The notes: generated by a model not told the origin, from the sequence alone. A stretch of DNA of 64,000 nt from Citrobacter youngae ATCC 29220 (GCF_000155975.1 NZ_GG730299.1:310305-374304), one strand, 5' to 3'. Shown: positions 9,578-21,349, counted from the first letter of the stretch. A program made the numbers and translations.

Positions 9578-10332
9578 TCCTGCATGCGCAGGCGAACGAG
9601 AGCCAGAGCGGACTACCCTGGCTGGTTTTCCTGCACGGTTTCTCCGGCGATTGTCGCGAATGGCAGACGGTCGGCGAAGCGTTTCAGGATTATTCGCGGC
9701 TGTATATCGACCTGCCGGGACACGGCGGATCCGCCGACATTAAGGTGAGCGGATTCGATGACGTAAGCGCATTATTGCGCAGCACCTTGCTTAGTTACAA
9801 CATACTTAACTACTGGCTGGTGGGATACTCTCTTGGCGGCAGAGTCGCGATGATGGCGGCCTGTCAGGAGATGCCTGGACTTTGTGGCGTGGTGGTTGAA
9901 GGTGGGCATCCTGGCTTGCAAAGCGAAGAGGCGCGCGTGCAGCGCCAGCTCTCGGATGGCCGCTGGGCCGCGCGTTTTCGCGCTGAGCCGCTGCGCGAGG
10001 TATTTAATGACTGGTATCAACAGCCGGTTTTTTCCTCGCTAAGCGCAGCGCAAAGAGAAGCGCTGGTCGATCTGCGTAGCCAGAATAACGGGCAAACGCT
10101 GGCGGCGATGCTGGAGGCCACCTCGCTTGCCGTACAACCTGATTTACGTGCGCGACTTACTGCGCGCGCATTTCCATTTTATTATTTATGTGGTGAACGT
10201 GACGATAAATTCCGCGCGCTGGCGACGGAAATGTCTGTACCAAACCATGTGATTCGTAACGCCGGACATAACGCGCATCGGGACAATCCCGCTGGCGTGG
10301 TGGCGTGTCTGGCTCAGATTCTGCGTCGCTGA
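9574..10332 (+). CDS. menH: MenH, SHCHC synthase (alpha/beta hydrolase)
   Basis: A 252-residue alpha/beta-hydrolase-fold lyase that eliminates pyruvate from SEPHCHC to give SHCHC. The nucleophile elbow GYSLGG places Ser86 at the expected position. The catalytic aspartate is in LCGERDDKF (about 210) and the histidine in [11 protein letters not shown] (about 232–235). The GTG start overlaps the menD stop; length equals E. coli MenH. menB begins 14 bases downstream. Confidence 0.96.
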   Translation: MILHAQANESQSGLPWLVFLHGFSGDCREWQTVGEAFQDYSRLYIDLPGHGGSADIKVSGFDDVSALLRSTLLSYNILNYWLVGYSLGGRVAMMAACQEMPGLCGVVVEGGHPGLQSEEARVQRQLSDGRWAARFRAEPLREVFNDWYQQPVFSSLSAAQREALVDLRSQNNGQTLAAMLEATSLAVQPDLRARLTARAFPFYYLCGERDDKFRALATEMSVPNHVIRNAGHNAHRDNPAGVVACLAQILRR

Positions 10333-10346
10333 CTATAGGACATTTT

Positions 10347-11204
10347 ATGATCTATCCTGATGAAACAATGCTTTACGCACCGGTAGAATGGCACGACTGC
10401 TCTGCAGGCTACACCGATATTCTCTACGAGAAATCCACCGACGGTATCGCAAAAATCACCATTAATCGTCCGCAGGTACGCAATGCTTTCCGTCCTGTCA
10501 CCGTGAAAGAGATGATCCAGGCGCTGGCGGATGCCCGCTATGACGACAACATCGGCGTGATTATTCTGACCGGCGCTGGCGACAAGGCGTTCTGCGCAGG
10601 CGGCGATCAGAAAGTGCGTGGCGACTACGGCGGATACCAGGATGATTCCGGTGTGCATCACCTGAACGTGCTGGACTTCCAGCGCCAGATTCGTACCTGC
10701 CCGAAACCGGTCGTGGCGATGGTGGCTGGATACTCCATCGGTGGCGGCCACGTGCTGCACATGATGTGTGACCTGACAATCGCCGCTGAAAATGCCGTCT
10801 TTGGTCAGACCGGCCCGAAAGTGGGTTCCTTCGACGGCGGCTGGGGCGCTTCTTACATGGCCCGAATCGTTGGCCAGAAAAAAGCACGTGAAATCTGGTT
10901 CCTGTGCCGTCAATACGACGCGAAAGCCGCACTGGATATGGGCCTGGTCAACACCGTGGTTCCGCTGGCGGATCTGGAGAAAGAGACCGTTCGCTGGTGC
11001 CGTGAAATGCTGCAAAACAGCCCGATGGCGCTGCGCTGCCTGAAAGCTGCGCTGAACGCCGACTGCGATGGGCAGGCAGGTCTGCAGGAGCTGGCCGGTA
11101 ACGCCACCATGCTGTTCTACATGACGGAAGAAGGTCAGGAAGGCCGTAACGCCTTTAACCAGAAACGTCAGCCAGATTTCAGCAAATTCAAACGGAATCC
11201 GTAA
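10347..11204 (+). CDS. menB: MenB, DHNA-CoA synthase
   Basis: A 285-residue crotonase-superfamily enzyme that cyclises o-succinylbenzoyl-CoA to 1,4-dihydroxy-2-naphthoyl-CoA. The oxyanion-hole segments [15 protein letters not shown] (about residues 79–93) and [15 protein letters not shown] (about 129–143) are present, as are the conserved C-terminal [13 protein letters not shown] and basic KRNP tail. The start at MIYPDE is chosen by similarity to E. coli; the open frame extends upstream into menH. The stop codon shares a base with the menC ATG. Confidence 0.97.
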   Translation: MIYPDETMLYAPVEWHDCSAGYTDILYEKSTDGIAKITINRPQVRNAFRPVTVKEMIQALADARYDDNIGVIILTGAGDKAFCAGGDQKVRGDYGGYQDDSGVHHLNVLDFQRQIRTCPKPVVAMVAGYSIGGGHVLHMMCDLTIAAENAVFGQTGPKVGSFDGGWGASYMARIVGQKKAREIWFLCRQYDAKAALDMGLVNTVVPLADLEKETVRWCREMLQNSPMALRCLKAALNADCDGQAGLQELAGNATMLFYMTEEGQEGRNAFNQKRQPDFSKFKRNP

Positions 11205-12166
11205 TGCGTAGCGCGCAGGTATACCGCTGGCAGATCCCCATGGACGCGGGGGTGGTTCTGCGCGACAGGCGGTTAAAAACGCGTGACGGGCTGTACGTTT
11301 GTCTTCGTGACGGCGAGCGTGCAGGGTGGGGAGAGATCTCCCCACTACCGGGCTTCAGTCAGGAAAGCTGGGAAGAGGCGCAAACCGAGCTGCTGGCCTG
11401 GGTCAACGGCTGGCTGCAGGGGGACTCGTCCCTGCCGCAGCTGCCTTCGGTCGCCTTTGGCGCAAGCTGTGCGCTGGCTGAACTGGCTGGCGTATTGCCA
11501 CAGGACGCAGACTACCGTGCTGCACCGTTGTGTACGGGCGATCCTGACGATCTGGTACTGCAACTGGCGGATATGCCGGGTGAAAAAGTGGCGAAGATCA
11601 AGGTCGGACTGTATGAAGCGGTTCGTGACGGCATGGTTGCCAACCTGCTGCTGGAGGCGATCCTGGAACTGCATCTGCGACTTGACGCCAACCGTGCCTG
11701 GACGCCGTTGAAAGCTCAACAGTTCGCGAAGTACGTCAATCCGGAGTATCGCGGCCGCATTGCTTTCCTTGAAGAGCCGTGCAAAACCCGCGATGACTCA
11801 CGCGCATTCGCCCGGGAAACCGGCATCGCCATCGCCTGGGATGAAAGTCTGCGCGAAGCGGATTTCACCTTCGAAGCCGAAGAGGGCGTCAGGGCTGTGG
11901 TGATCAAACCGACGCTGACGGGCAGCCTCGATAAAGTGCGCGAACAGGTGGCAGCGGCGCACGCGCTTGGTCTCACCGCTGTTATTAGCTCGTCGATCGA
12001 GTCGAGCCTGGGCTTAACCCAACTGGCGCGAATTGCCGCCTGGTTGACGCCGCAGACTATTCCGGGCCTGGATACCCTGAGTCTGATGCAGCGCCAGCAG
12101 GTACGCACCTGGCCGGGTAGCGCCTTGCCGTGTATCGACGTTGATGCGCTGGAACGCCTGCTATGA
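11204..12166 (+). CDS. menC: MenC, o-succinylbenzoate synthase
   Basis: A 320-residue enolase-superfamily enzyme that dehydrates SHCHC to o-succinylbenzoate. Catalytic Lys133 is in KIKVGLYE. The metal ligands are in LRLDANRAW (Asp161), FLEEPC (Glu190) and IAWDESLRE (Asp213). The second lysine is in VVIKPTL (about 235). It starts at the last base of the menB stop and its own stop overlaps the menE start, so translation is probably coupled throughout. Length matches E. coli MenC. Confidence 0.97.
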   Translation: MRSAQVYRWQIPMDAGVVLRDRRLKTRDGLYVCLRDGERAGWGEISPLPGFSQESWEEAQTELLAWVNGWLQGDSSLPQLPSVAFGASCALAELAGVLPQDADYRAAPLCTGDPDDLVLQLADMPGEKVAKIKVGLYEAVRDGMVANLLLEAILELHLRLDANRAWTPLKAQQFAKYVNPEYRGRIAFLEEPCKTRDDSRAFARETGIAIAWDESLREADFTFEAEEGVRAVVIKPTLTGSLDKVREQVAAAHALGLTAVISSSIESSLGLTQLARIAAWLTPQTIPGLDTLSLMQRQQVRTWPGSALPCIDVDALERLL

Positions 12167-13611
12167 CCATGCCGGACATGCCCAATGACGCACGCTTATC
12201 GGGCCTACAGGCGCAGCCGTTATCCGGCAATCCTGATTTCTCTGACTGGCCGTGGCGTCACTGGCGGCAGGTTCGCGCGCAGGCGCCAGCCTTACGCCTC
12301 AACGATGAGGTATTAAGCTGGAGCGAGCTCTGCACGCGCGTCGATCGTCTGGCCAGCGGCTTTGCCGCTCAGGGGCTGGAAGAGGGCGATGGCGTTTTGC
12401 TTCGCGCCTGGAATCATCCGCGAGCCTTGCTGGCCTGGCTCGCGCTGCTGCAATGCGGGGCGCGGGTGTTACCTGTGAATCCACAGCTGCCTCAATCGCT
12501 GCTTGATGCGCTGGTCCCGGACTTAACGCTGCGTTTTGCCCTGGATCTGGAGGCCGCTAACGCGCTTTCGGGGCTCAGTCCGTTGCAGGTGCAGGCGCTT
12601 CCAGGCGCGCATGCCGCCGCGTGGTCGCCTCAACGTTTGAGCACGATGACGTTAACCTCCGGTTCCACCGGATTGCCGAAAGCGGCGGTTCACACCTGTC
12701 AGGCGCATCTGGCAAGCGCGCAGGGCGTGCTGTCATTAATGCCGTTTGGCGCTGAAGATGACTGGCTGCTCTCGCTGCCGCTGTTTCATGTTTCCGGCCA
12801 GGGGATTTTGTGGCGCTGGCTGTTGGCCGGGGCGCGAATGACCGTGTGCGACAAGCAGCCGCTGGAGCAAATGCTGGTTGGATGCACTCACGCTTCTCTG
12901 GTGCCCACACAGCTATGGCGCTTGCTGGTCAATAACACGCCGGTCTCGCTAAAAGCGGTATTGTTGGGCGGAGCGGCTATTCCTGTTGAATTGACGGAGC
13001 AGGCGCGCGAGCAGGGGATCCGCTGCTGGTGCGGCTACGGGCTGACGGAATTTGCCTCGACGGTGTGCGCGAAAGAAGCGGATGGTCTGGCGGATGTTGG
13101 TTCAGCCTTGGCGGGCAGAGAAGTCAGAATCGTGGATGACGAAGTCTGGCTGCGTGCCGCCAGCATGGCGCAAGGCTACTGGCGCAACGGGCAGCTTACC
13201 CCTTTGGTTAACGCTGAAGGCTGGTTTGCCACTCGTGACCGGGGCGTGTTGCAGGACGGCAGGTTAGCCATTGTCGGTCGTATGGACAATCTGTTTTTTA
13301 GCGGCGGGGAAGGCATACAGCCAGAAGAAGTGGAACGCGTGATTGCAGCGCACCCGCAGGTTCTGCAAGCCTTTATTGTGCCGATAGAAGACAAAGAGTT
13401 TGGTCATCGCCCGGTGGCGGTCGTTGAGTATGACGCCAACGCCGGTGACATTAATCTGGCCGAGTGGGTGAAAGATAAGCTGGCGCGTTTTCAGCAACCG
13501 GTATGTTGGCTGACGTTGCCACCCGAACTCAAAGCTGGAGGGATTAAAATCTCTCGTCGTGCGTTGTCGGACTGGGTAAGTGCTACGTCATTAACATTAA
13601 GAAAACATTAA
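12163..13611 (+). CDS. menE: MenE, o-succinylbenzoate–CoA ligase with REP-derived N-terminal extension
   Basis: An adenylate-forming ligase (ANL superfamily) that activates o-succinylbenzoate with ATP and CoA. The P-loop [15 protein letters not shown] (about residues 163–177), the [10 protein letters not shown] motif, the aspartate in ATRDRG, the hinge region [18 protein letters not shown] and the lysine in GGIKISR near the C-terminus are intact. The frame is 482 codons against about 451 in E. coli. Family homology begins only at FSDWPWRHW, around residue 26. The residues before it are encoded by a REP-like sequence. No nearer in-frame start exists, so translation must begin at one of the ATGs at 12163, 12169 or 12178. 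The first overlaps the menC stop. Confidence 0.93.
   Translation: MTMPDMPNDARLSGLQAQPLSGNPDFSDWPWRHWRQVRAQAPALRLNDEVLSWSELCTRVDRLASGFAAQGLEEGDGVLLRAWNHPRALLAWLALLQCGARVLPVNPQLPQSLLDALVPDLTLRFALDLEAANALSGLSPLQVQALPGAHAAAWSPQRLSTMTLTSGSTGLPKAAVHTCQAHLASAQGVLSLMPFGAEDDWLLSLPLFHVSGQGILWRWLLAGARMTVCDKQPLEQMLVGCTHASLVPTQLWRLLVNNTPVSLKAVLLGGAAIPVELTEQAREQGIRCWCGYGLTEFASTVCAKEADGLADVGSALAGREVRIVDDEVWLRAASMAQGYWRNGQLTPLVNAEGWFATRDRGVLQDGRLAIVGRMDNLFFSGGEGIQPEEVERVIAAHPQVLQAFIVPIEDKEFGHRPVAVVEYDANAGDINLAEWVKDKLARFQQPVCWLTLPPELKAGGIKISRRALSDWVSATSLTLRKH
12171..12230. repeat. REP-like element inside the 5' end of menE
   Basis: The stretch beginning GCCGGACATG and containing CGCTTATCGGGCCTACAGG, then GTTATCCGGCAA, has the sequence hallmarks of a REP/BIME unit. 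It lies within the menE reading frame, directly after the start codons. The frame stays open across it and is read as about 20 residues with no counterpart in E. coli MenE. Confidence 0.7.
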
Positions 13612-13706
13612 TTACATTTCGCGTTTCTGCCATTCCGCAGCTATTGTCGTTTTGTTTATCTGCTAAAGTGTAACCTTGTGTGAAATTCATTAACAAAAGG
13701 TGCGCT

Positions 13707-13970
13707 ATGGAATGGCATGTGAAGAAGTCTTGCTGTCACAAAAAAGCAGGGAAGCTCTATATCGTACTTTGCGATAGCGGTGGTTCGTTAAAGATGCTCG
13801 CTGAGGCACAGGCTTCCGTGGGGGTTAAGCCTGGCGATCTTCTTTCACCGCTAAAAGACGCCCAATATTGTGTTAATCGCAATGCATCCCAGGTGATTAA
13901 AATAATCGATGCCAGACAGTACATTTGTGATGAATGGGAACGCCTGTTGAAACTGTCTGAAGAGAAATAA
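13707..13970 (+). CDS. pmrD: PmrD, PmrA-protecting connector protein
   Basis: An 87-residue cytoplasmic protein. In Salmonella it binds phospho-PmrA, linking PhoPQ (low Mg) to PmrA-dependent genes such as arn. The N-terminus MEWHVKKSCC, the segment VKPGDLLSPLKDAQYC and DEWERLLK match the E. coli/Salmonella family. The start at MEWHVKK is preferred to an upstream ATG nine codons earlier; GGTG lies just upstream. A TGTTTA hexamer at 13653–13658 could be one PhoP half-site; the second half is not convincing. The gene converges on arnF with only two bases between stops and no visible terminator. Confidence 0.9.
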   Translation: MEWHVKKSCCHKKAGKLYIVLCDSGGSLKMLAEAQASVGVKPGDLLSPLKDAQYCVNRNASQVIKIIDARQYICDEWERLLKLSEEK

Positions 13971-13972
13971 TC

Positions 13973-14359
13973 TTAAGACTGACGCTGGTGTGAAGGCAGA
14001 AAAATCGTCATTAATCCTGCCATAATGCACAGCACTCCAACCAGCGCCTGCAATGAAAACGTGCCCTGCCAGCCGGGTAGCGTCATGGATGCGACCCACA
14101 CCAGCACATAGCTCAGGCTGAGCAGGGCATAGGCTTTGCTCAGCGCGAGCCGGTGCAGGGCTTTATGCCAGCAAATTACCGACAGCAAATAGCCCGCCAG
14201 CCCGGCATACAAAGCAAACGCGCCGACGCTAAGCGAGAATACGGCAGAGATGAACGTCAGCGGCTGCAGCATGGGAGGCAAATTATCCATCGCAAAGCCG
14301 AGGCTCAACTGGGCGGCAGATGTGATAATAACGCTACATAATCCCCAAAAGATGCCCAT
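13973..14359 (-). CDS. arnF: ArnF, L-Ara4N-phosphoundecaprenol flippase subunit
   Basis: A 128-residue EmrE-like small multidrug-resistance-fold membrane protein that works with ArnE to flip undecaprenyl phosphate-L-Ara4N to the periplasmic face. Four hydrophobic segments are visible, and [18 protein letters not shown] is the conserved core. The start at MGIFWGL is chosen by E. coli length; the open frame runs 94 codons further upstream as a shadow of arnE. It shares one base with the arnE stop (TAATG) and is the last gene of the arn operon. Confidence 0.93.
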   Translation of the reverse strand: MGIFWGLCSVIITSAAQLSLGFAMDNLPPMLQPLTFISAVFSLSVGAFALYAGLAGYLLSVICWHKALHRLALSKAYALLSLSYVLVWVASMTLPGWQGTFSLQALVGVLCIMAGLMTIFLPSHQRQS

Positions 14360-14694
14360 TACACCGCACTCCCAAGAATGAATATCCCGGTGATGATGAG
14401 CCCAACACCCAGCCAGTGGCGCGTGGCGACGGGTTCGCGCCAGATTTTCCAGGCGGCCAGCGTCACCCATACAAAATTCAGGCTCAACATGGGATAGGCG
14501 ATACCGACAGGAATGTTCTGCAACACCACCAGCCAAAGCAGCATAGCCAGACCGAGGCTTGCCAGAGCAAGCCCAATCCATTGTGTAATATGGCGTTTTC
14601 TCGCACGGAGCGGTACCGGGCGAGTTGCCTGCTTCTGGCATAACTGACCACAGACGCTGAGCAGGCTGGCGAGAACTAAGGCTATCCAGATCAT
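14359..14694 (-). CDS. arnE: ArnE, L-Ara4N-phosphoundecaprenol flippase subunit
   Basis: A 111-residue four-helix membrane protein of the small multidrug-resistance fold, partner of ArnF in the lipid-linked L-Ara4N flippase. Recognisable features are the first helix [21 protein letters not shown], the [19 protein letters not shown] core and the C-terminal [10 protein letters not shown] helix. It overlaps the arnT stop by four bases and the arnF start by one, typical of tight translational coupling in this operon. Confidence 0.93.
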   Translation of the reverse strand: MIWIALVLASLLSVCGQLCQKQATRPVPLRARKRHITQWIGLALASLGLAMLLWLVVLQNIPVGIAYPMLSLNFVWVTLAAWKIWREPVATRHWLGVGLIITGIFILGSAV

Positions 14695-16349
14695 TTTGGT
14701 CGATACTGAATCAGGACCAGACGCCCCTGATTATCAATAGAGTCAGCAGGGGGGATGGCAAGTTGATTAATATCTTCATCCTTATCAATCGAGAGCACGA
14801 GCGTAATGTTTCCTTGCTGACGATGCTGCGCTAACCAGTTGGCAAAGTCCTCCCGACTGACAAAGCGACCCAGGGCATCCGGGTAATTGAGTCCATATTT
14901 CAACTCGCCCGTTTGCGCGTACATTATGATGTCGTCACGCTTGAGGCTCCAGGCCAGGCCCGCGGCGACGCCAACGCTGTCGGTAAGAATATAGCGGCTG
15001 GATTCCAGCGACTCTTTGGTCATCTCGACAAAAAACTGCGGCTGTTTAGACTCCATCACCCGATCCGGAATGGAGAAGCCAAACAGCAGCGCCAGTCCTA
15101 ATGGGCACAGCGCCGCGAATTGCCAGTTCTGCTCGCGGTTATTTAGCGTATACCAGCCAAAGAACGTCCAGGTGAGAAAAATACCCCATGCGCAAAAAAC
15201 CTTATAGGTTTCGATATGCGACCAGACGGGCGTTTTCAACGGTCCCAGCGTGGAAAAAATAAACGTGGCGATAATGCCGGCCACGCCGAACAGAACGTTG
15301 ATCCAGCCATTGACGCGCAGCGCGGTCGAACCTTTTTCCGCAGCCTGCAGGCCAAAACGCGCCGTTAATATCGCCAGCGGCGCGAAGCAGGAAAGAATAT
15401 AGGTCGGCAGTTTTCCCTTCGCGATGCTGAAAAACAGGATCGGCATGATAATCCAGCTTAGCAGGTATAGCGCGCTGCGCGGAACATCCCGCTCCCGCCA
15501 CCCCGTACGTAGCGCGCCGGGAAGCAGTCCGAGCCACGGCAATGCGCCTGCCACCAGGACGGGAATGTAGTACCAGACAGGGGCCTTATGTTGGGCATCA
15601 TCCAGGGCGAAGCGTTGAATATGTTCAACCCAAAAGAAGTAATGCCAGAAGTCCGGCTCACGCTGAGCAATCGCGACTCCCCACGGCAGTACAATCACGA
15701 CGCAGCCGACAACGGCCAGCAGGCCATAGATAATCAAATCTTTCCAGTGCTTTTGCGCGAAAACCCACGGCAGTACGCTGAGCACAGGAACGGCAAGCGC
15801 CAGAAACCCCTTGGTCATCACCCCCATGCCGCAGGTTAACCCTAACAGCAAAAAGGCAATGATCCTGCGCGTTCTGGTGGTGGCCTGCATGCCCTCCCAA
15901 AAGCAGCACATGCCCGCCGTTAGCCAGAGCGCGATGATGGGATCGAGTACCGCGTAGGTGCCGATGCTATAGACCGAAAAAAAGGTTAAAAAGATAACCG
16001 AAGAGAGCACGGCGGTCCGCTTATCCTGCCATAACCGCATGGCAAGCCAGGCCACCAGTAGCGCAGTCAGCAAGGTGGACAAAATGGCTCCCGCCCTGAC
16101 GCCGAAATTATTGGCGCCGAACAGCCATTGCCCAATGCTGTTTAACCAGTATCCGGCAATCGGTTTTTCAAAATAACGTAGCCCTAAAAAGTGCGGAACG
16201 ATCCAGTCGCCAGAGGTCAGCATTTCCCGGCTGATTTCGGCATAGCGCGTTTCATCAGGCTGCCACAGCAGGCGACTATTGATGGGGAGAATAAAATACA
16301 GCGCAATAAAAGCGACAAATGCCAGAGTGTAGCGGGCAGCAGGTTTCAT
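14691..16349 (-). CDS. arnT: ArnT, lipid A L-Ara4N transferase
   Basis: A 552-residue inner-membrane GT-C glycosyltransferase that moves L-Ara4N from undecaprenyl phosphate onto lipid A phosphates in the periplasm, giving polymyxin resistance. The first periplasmic loop holds the conserved acidic sites in [17 protein letters not shown] (near residue 40) and the FEKPIAGYW motif. A long hydrophobic region follows and then a soluble C-terminal domain ending IQYRPK. The start at MKPAARYTL follows E. coli and overlaps the arnD stop by four bases; a 12-codon upstream extension is not used. Confidence 0.95.
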   Translation of the reverse strand: MKPAARYTLAFVAFIALYFILPINSRLLWQPDETRYAEISREMLTSGDWIVPHFLGLRYFEKPIAGYWLNSIGQWLFGANNFGVRAGAILSTLLTALLVAWLAMRLWQDKRTAVLSSVIFLTFFSVYSIGTYAVLDPIIALWLTAGMCCFWEGMQATTRTRRIIAFLLLGLTCGMGVMTKGFLALAVPVLSVLPWVFAQKHWKDLIIYGLLAVVGCVVIVLPWGVAIAQREPDFWHYFFWVEHIQRFALDDAQHKAPVWYYIPVLVAGALPWLGLLPGALRTGWRERDVPRSALYLLSWIIMPILFFSIAKGKLPTYILSCFAPLAILTARFGLQAAEKGSTALRVNGWINVLFGVAGIIATFIFSTLGPLKTPVWSHIETYKVFCAWGIFLTWTFFGWYTLNNREQNWQFAALCPLGLALLFGFSIPDRVMESKQPQFFVEMTKESLESSRYILTDSVGVAAGLAWSLKRDDIIMYAQTGELKYGLNYPDALGRFVSREDFANWLAQHRQQGNITLVLSIDKDEDINQLAIPPADSIDNQGRLVLIQYRPK

Positions 16350-17248
16350 TTGATCACACTCATCGGTTGCTGGCAGCCTAGCCATCCTTCTCTGCCGGGT
16401 ATTTTTCCACGCACGATCTGTCCTGTTGGCAGTGAACCGATATCATCCGGTAACAGGTCGCCGAGCGGGCAAAATGTTATCCCCATGTCGACGGCGCGGG
16501 TCAGCAGCTCGTCAAAATTCTGATGAAAGGCGATGCCTTCCACTTCCGCATGAATGGTGTACACCGGCGTCCCTCTGCTCATCTGGATGTGGGAGAGAAT
16601 GTAAGCGTTGAAATCCACAGCCTGAACCTCCTGGCCTACCACTTCATCCCAGGTAGGCAACGTGACGGGGATCTGCGGCGTACCGGTTTTCCCGGACGCC
16701 AGCACAGGACGGAATAACGACGTTCCCCGACAGTCGCTGTTATAGCGCAGATGGAACGCTTCTTTGGCATGGACTACGCGGTCGTCGGCACGCCATCCGG
16801 CAGCGGCGGAGCAGGTGACGGGTTGCCCGATGATGGCTTCAAGGGCGGTGATACCTTGAGAAATATCATCAATCAGCTGTTTGTCATTCCAGTTTCCGCT
16901 TCGCGCCTGCCAGGCGTGGTGATCCCAGGCATGCAGGCCGGTTTCATGAATCAGGGCGGTTTGCGCAATGAGCGTCGCATTGGCCTGACCGATCTCTTTT
17001 CCCGGCCAGGCGGTTCCCGCCAGCAAAATATCCCATCCGTAGAGCGATGCCGCGTTTGAGCGCAGCATCTTCCACAGAAATTGTGGCTTCACGAGACGCC
17101 AGAGATGGCGTCCCATATTGTCAGGTCCAACGCTAAAGAAAAAACTTGCCCGAACGTTATGTCGGTTCAATGTCTCCAGCAGGCGGGGCACGCCTTCGCG
17201 CGTCCCCCTGAAAGTATCGACATCAATGCGCAAGCCGACTTTGGTCAT
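16346..17248 (-). CDS. arnD: ArnD, 4-formamido-L-Ara-phosphoundecaprenol deformylase
   Basis: A 300-residue polysaccharide-deacetylase-fold (NodB-like) metal-dependent enzyme. It removes the formyl group from undecaprenyl phosphate-Ara4FN, which makes the arn pathway irreversible. The first NodB motif with its catalytic acid is in [10 protein letters not shown] (residues 6–15). The metal-binding histidines are expected in HAWDHHAW (about 105–112), and WRADDR supplies a further motif. It overlaps arnA and arnT by four bases on either side. Confidence 0.95.
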   Translation of the reverse strand: MTKVGLRIDVDTFRGTREGVPRLLETLNRHNVRASFFFSVGPDNMGRHLWRLVKPQFLWKMLRSNAASLYGWDILLAGTAWPGKEIGQANATLIAQTALIHETGLHAWDHHAWQARSGNWNDKQLIDDISQGITALEAIIGQPVTCSAAAGWRADDRVVHAKEAFHLRYNSDCRGTSLFRPVLASGKTGTPQIPVTLPTWDEVVGQEVQAVDFNAYILSHIQMSRGTPVYTIHAEVEGIAFHQNFDELLTRAVDMGITFCPLGDLLPDDIGSLPTGQIVRGKIPGREGWLGCQQPMSVIK

Positions 17249-19227
17249 GATGTGTGTTCCGTGATATCCACACTGCGTAAGAAGAAGTCCAGCGTCTCTT
17301 CTACCGTTTCCTGCATCTCAATGGTGGGCTCCCAGTTCAGGCAGCGTTTTGCGTTGCGAATATTGGGCTTACGATGCTCAACGTCCTGATAACCTTTACC
17401 ATAGTAGGTGCTGCTTTCGACGTTTCGGAAACCGGCAAACGGCGGAAAGTGGTTGCGTAATGGATGTTTTTCAAAGCAGGTTAGCAGCATTTCGGCCAGC
17501 TCCTGAATACTGGCTTCGTTATCCGGATTACCGATGTTGATAATCTCGCCGTCGCAGCGGCCGCCTTCGTTTTCAATAATGCGGTACAGGGCCTCGATGC
17601 CATCGCGGATGTCGGTAAAGCAGCGCTTTTGCTTGCCGCCTTCAATCAGCTTAATCGGAGAACCTTCCACCAGATTAAGGATCAACTGGGTAATGGCGCG
17701 TGAGCTGCCGATACGCGCGGCGTTAAGGCTGTCCAGACGCGGTCCCATCCAGTTAAACGGACGGAACAGGGTGAAGCGCAGCCCTTCTTTTTCGCCGTAT
17801 GCCCAGATAACGCGGTCCAGCAGCTGCTTGGAAACGGAGTAGATCCAACGTGGTTTATTCACCGGACCGACGATCAGATTCGAACTGTCCTCATCGAAGA
17901 CTTTGTCGGTACACATGCCGTAGACTTCGGACGTTGACGGGAAAATGATGCGCTTACGGTACTTCACGCAGTAGCGAATGATTTTCAGGTTCTCTTCAAA
18001 ATCGAGCTCAAACACGCGCAGTGGGTTGCGGGTATATTCGATTGGCGTTGCGATTGCGACCAGCGGCAGCACGACGTCGCATTTTTTCACATGATATTCA
18101 ATCCATTCGGAGTGAATACTGATGTCGCCTTCGACGAAATGGAAGCGCGGATGCTGTAGGAAACGTCCGATGGCATCGCTGCCAATATCGAGCCCATACA
18201 CTTCGTAATTATCTTCTTGCAGCAGCCGTTCGGTCAGGTGGTTACCAATGAAGCCATTGACGCCGAGGATCAGCACGCGAGTACGGCGTTTGCTGGTGGT
18301 AACTGACTGGCTGTTCAGGCGAGAACCGGGTACCAGGCCAAGAACCTGCGCCAGCTGTGAGCCCTGCATGGCAATACCATCGCCAGCTTGTCCGGTGATA
18401 ATCTCCAGTGCGCCATCAATGCAGGCGATCAGTAAAGGCGCCACGGAGATAACGGTGCCCGGTTGGGCTGCGAGGTCATTGGTGCAAACGCGCGATGACC
18501 AGACGGTGAACTTTTGCGTGCCAACATAGCTAAATGCGCCCGGCCACGGATCGCTGACGGCGCGGACCTGGTTATGCAGTTCTGCCGCGGGTTTGTTCCA
18601 GTCGAGGAAGCTATCCTCCGGCGTGCGGCGGCCAAAACAGGTGGCATCCGCTTCCTGCTGCGGGCGTTCTGCATAATCCTCCGTTTTAATCGCGGGCAGC
18701 GCCTGTTCCAGCAGCTGACGCGCTGCCTGGCACAATTTATGGTGCAGCGTTAACGCCACGTCATCCGGCGAAATCGCGACACGCTGCTGGGCGATAATAG
18801 CGCCAGCGTCCGCACGTTTGACCATGCGATGAAGCGTGACGCCGGTTTCGGTTTCGCCATTGACCAATACCCAGTTCAGCGGCGCGCGACCGCGGTATTT
18901 CGGCAGCAGCGAGCCGTGCAGATTAAATGCGCCTGCCGGGGCAAGGCTGAGGATCTCCTCACTCAGTAAATGACGATAGTAGAACGAGAAGATAACATCC
19001 GGGGCCAGTTGGCTGATACGCTCAATCCACAGGGGATGATTAACGTCGTCCGGGGCGTAAACCGGAATACCGGCGCTGGCGGCGAGGCGGGAGACAGAGC
19101 CAAAAAACGCTTTTTCACCCGGGGTGTCGGTGTGCGTAAAAATTGCGGCGATTTCATAACCTGCATCCAACAAGGCCTGGACACCCTGACATCCCATATC
19201 GTGATAGGCAAATACGACGGCTTTCAT
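17245..19227 (-). CDS. arnA: ArnA, bifunctional UDP-Ara4N formyltransferase / UDP-glucuronate decarboxylase
   Basis: A 660-residue two-domain enzyme. The N-terminal formyltransferase domain (residues 1 to about 300) has the catalytic pattern in [18 protein letters not shown] (Asn102, His104) and formylates UDP-L-Ara4N. The C-terminal SDR domain oxidatively decarboxylates UDP-glucuronate. It has the NAD-binding [10 protein letters not shown] (about 325), the catalytic STSEVYG (about 433) and Y-x-x-x-K in YSVSKQ (about 463–468). Length equals E. coli ArnA. It overlaps arnC by four bases. Confidence 0.97.
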   Translation of the reverse strand: MKAVVFAYHDMGCQGVQALLDAGYEIAAIFTHTDTPGEKAFFGSVSRLAASAGIPVYAPDDVNHPLWIERISQLAPDVIFSFYYRHLLSEEILSLAPAGAFNLHGSLLPKYRGRAPLNWVLVNGETETGVTLHRMVKRADAGAIIAQQRVAISPDDVALTLHHKLCQAARQLLEQALPAIKTEDYAERPQQEADATCFGRRTPEDSFLDWNKPAAELHNQVRAVSDPWPGAFSYVGTQKFTVWSSRVCTNDLAAQPGTVISVAPLLIACIDGALEIITGQAGDGIAMQGSQLAQVLGLVPGSRLNSQSVTTSKRRTRVLILGVNGFIGNHLTERLLQEDNYEVYGLDIGSDAIGRFLQHPRFHFVEGDISIHSEWIEYHVKKCDVVLPLVAIATPIEYTRNPLRVFELDFEENLKIIRYCVKYRKRIIFPSTSEVYGMCTDKVFDEDSSNLIVGPVNKPRWIYSVSKQLLDRVIWAYGEKEGLRFTLFRPFNWMGPRLDSLNAARIGSSRAITQLILNLVEGSPIKLIEGGKQKRCFTDIRDGIEALYRIIENEGGRCDGEIINIGNPDNEASIQELAEMLLTCFEKHPLRNHFPPFAGFRNVESSTYYGKGYQDVEHRKPNIRNAKRCLNWEPTIEMQETVEETLDFFLRSVDITEHTS

Positions 19228-20207
19228 GCGCGGTTTTCCTCGGTTGACTGCGTGGTTTGTGGACGGATAACGTGTTGAACAAAATAGCGGGGGCGGGCGC
19301 GGACATCGTTATAGATGCGACCGATATATTCGCCGAGTAAACCCATGCCAATAAACTGTGCGCCGATAAAAGTAAACAGGACGGCAAACAGCATGAATAC
19401 CCCTTCCGCAGCCCACTGCGGGCCGAGCGTCAGGCGCAGCACAACAAGCAAAACGGACAGCGTAAAGCCCGTGGCGGCGATCGCGCTGCCCAGCAGGCTC
19501 AACATACGTAGCGGCGTGGTGGTCAGACAGGTCACCAGGTCATACATCAGGTTGATCAGACGCATGAAGCTGTATTTGGAGTCACCAAATTCACGCTCTG
19601 CATGGTGTACCGGGATCTCCGTGGCGCGACGGGCAAAAATGTTGGCCAGAATCGGAATAAAGGTGCTGCGTTCCTGACAATGCAGCATGGCATCGACAAT
19701 GTGGCGACGATAGGCGCGCAGCATGCAGCCGTAATCGCCCATTGCTTTACCGGTCGTGCGTTGAATCAGGTGGTTGATCATGCGCGAGGCGGTCTTACGA
19801 AATACGCTGTCCTGACGGTTCTGGCGTACCGTACCCACCACATCGAAGCCTTCATCTGCGGTAGCGACCAGCCGGGGGATCTCCTCCGGCGGGTTTTGCA
19901 AATCGGCATCCAGCGTGATGATCAGGTCACCGGTGACATGGCTGAAACCGGCCATAATCGCCGAGTGTTGCCCGTAATTGCGATTCAGCAGAATAGAGAC
20001 AATATGGCTGTTCGGCGCCAGGGAAGCATCCATCATCAACTGAGCGGAACGGTCGCTGCTGCCGTCATCAATGAGCAGAATCTCATAGTCTTTGCCCAAC
20101 TTTTCGCAGGCGGCGCCGGTGCGTCTGATTAACTCTGGCAGGCTTTCCTGTTCGTTAAAAACGGGAATGACTACCGAGACTTTTTTGATCGGTGTGGCTT
20201 CAAACAT
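19224..20207 (-). CDS. arnC: ArnC, undecaprenyl-phosphate Ara4FN transferase
   Basis: A 327-residue GT2-family glycosyltransferase that transfers Ara4FN to undecaprenyl phosphate at the cytoplasmic membrane face. The nucleotide-binding N-terminal domain shows [26 protein letters not shown] and the D-x-D-type [13 protein letters not shown] motif. Two C-terminal transmembrane helices (about residues 235–295) anchor it. It sits two bases downstream of arnB and overlaps the arnA start. Confidence 0.96.
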   Translation of the reverse strand: MFEATPIKKVSVVIPVFNEQESLPELIRRTGAACEKLGKDYEILLIDDGSSDRSAQLMMDASLAPNSHIVSILLNRNYGQHSAIMAGFSHVTGDLIITLDADLQNPPEEIPRLVATADEGFDVVGTVRQNRQDSVFRKTASRMINHLIQRTTGKAMGDYGCMLRAYRRHIVDAMLHCQERSTFIPILANIFARRATEIPVHHAEREFGDSKYSFMRLINLMYDLVTCLTTTPLRMLSLLGSAIAATGFTLSVLLVVLRLTLGPQWAAEGVFMLFAVLFTFIGAQFIGMGLLGEYIGRIYNDVRARPRYFVQHVIRPQTTQSTEENRA

Positions 20208-20209
20208 GG

Positions 20210-21349
20210 TTATTGTCCTGCGATCTCGCGAAGCGCCGTAATGACCCGCTGGGTATCAGCGGCGGTCATGTCGGGGAATAACGGCAGCGAGCAGATGCGC
20301 GTGCTGTTCCATTCTGTATTGGGGAGCGAAAGGGTAGTGAAGCGTTCGCGATAATATTTTTGCGTATGGGCCGCACGAAAATGCAGACCGGTGCCGATAT
20401 TTCTGGCCTTCAGCGCTTCCATTAGGGCATCTCTGCTCAGGCCGCAGCGCGCTTCGTCAACACGAATGATAAACAGGTGCCAGGCGTGAACGTGCGACCA
20501 CTGGGGTAGGCTGAGCGGTTGAAATGGCGTATCGGCCAGCGCCTGTTGATATTCCTGGGCAATCTGCGCCCGGCGCGAGTTCAGTTGCTCCAGTTTCTTC
20601 AGCTGTACCAGTGCGATGGCGGCATTGATATCCGTCAGGTTGTATTTGTATCCTGGTGCCAGCACTTCGGCCTGCGGCGCCCGGCCGTAGGTTTGTCGAT
20701 CAAAAGCATCAACGCCCAGACCGTGAAACTTCAGGCTGCGAAGACGCTGGGCAAGCTGCCCGTCGTCGGTAACAATCAGCCCACCTTCCGCACAGGTGAT
20801 ATTTTTGATGGCGTGAAACGAGAAAATAGCGGTGCCGCGCGCGCCAACGTGACGGTTCTTGTATAACGTCCCTACGGCATGCGCCGCATCTTCTATAACC
20901 GGAATACCATAGCGCTCGCCAATGGCATAAATCGCGTCAAGATCGGCGGGAGCGCCTGCGTAATGTACCGGAACAATGGCTTTGGTTCGCGGCGTGATAG
21001 CCGCTTCAATCTGCTCTGGTGTGACCATGAGCGTATCGCGATCGACGTCGATCATCACCGGCGTCGCACCCAGCAGCACTATCATATTGAGGGTAGAAAC
21101 CCACGTCATCGACGGCGTGATGACCTCATCGTTTGCACCTATGCCCAGCGCCATTAGCGTGATGTGCATACCTGCCGTGGCGGAGCAGACGGCGACGGCA
21201 TGCTGATTTCCCGTGAGCTGGCAGAAGGCCTCTTCCAGCCGTTGATTTTGCGGGCCAGTGGTTATCCATCCAGAGTCCAGAACCGCCTTCACTGCGGCAA
21301 GCTCTTCAGCCCCCATAGCCGGGCGAGAGAAAGGCAAAAAGTCAGACAT
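20210..21349 (-). CDS. arnB: ArnB, UDP-Ara4O aminotransferase (PLP-dependent)
   Basis: A 379-residue DegT/DnrJ/EryC1 aminotransferase that converts UDP-4-ketopentose to UDP-L-Ara4N. The PLP-binding lysine is in [15 protein letters not shown] (about residue 188), the cofactor ring contacts are in [11 protein letters not shown] and the substrate region is [12 protein letters not shown]. Two adjacent ATGs exist. The second (21349) is preferred because the AAGGA motif is then six bases away instead of three, and it matches the E. coli N-terminus MSEFLPFSRP. First gene of the arnBCADTEF operon. Confidence 0.96.
   Translation of the reverse strand: MSDFLPFSRPAMGAEELAAVKAVLDSGWITTGPQNQRLEEAFCQLTGNQHAVAVCSATAGMHITLMALGIGANDEVITPSMTWVSTLNMIVLLGATPVMIDVDRDTLMVTPEQIEAAITPRTKAIVPVHYAGAPADLDAIYAIGERYGIPVIEDAAHAVGTLYKNRHVGARGTAIFSFHAIKNITCAEGGLIVTDDGQLAQRLRSLKFHGLGVDAFDRQTYGRAPQAEVLAPGYKYNLTDINAAIALVQLKKLEQLNSRRAQIAQEYQQALADTPFQPLSLPQWSHVHAWHLFIIRVDEARCGLSRDALMEALKARNIGTGLHFRAAHTQKYYRERFTTLSLPNTEWNSTRICSLPLFPDMTAADTQRVITALREIAGQ

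Noticed and set aside
13973-14641. Long 222-residue version of ArnF
   Set aside because: The extra 94 residues overlap arnE in another frame and do not resemble any ArnF; the 128-residue form from 14359 fits the family.
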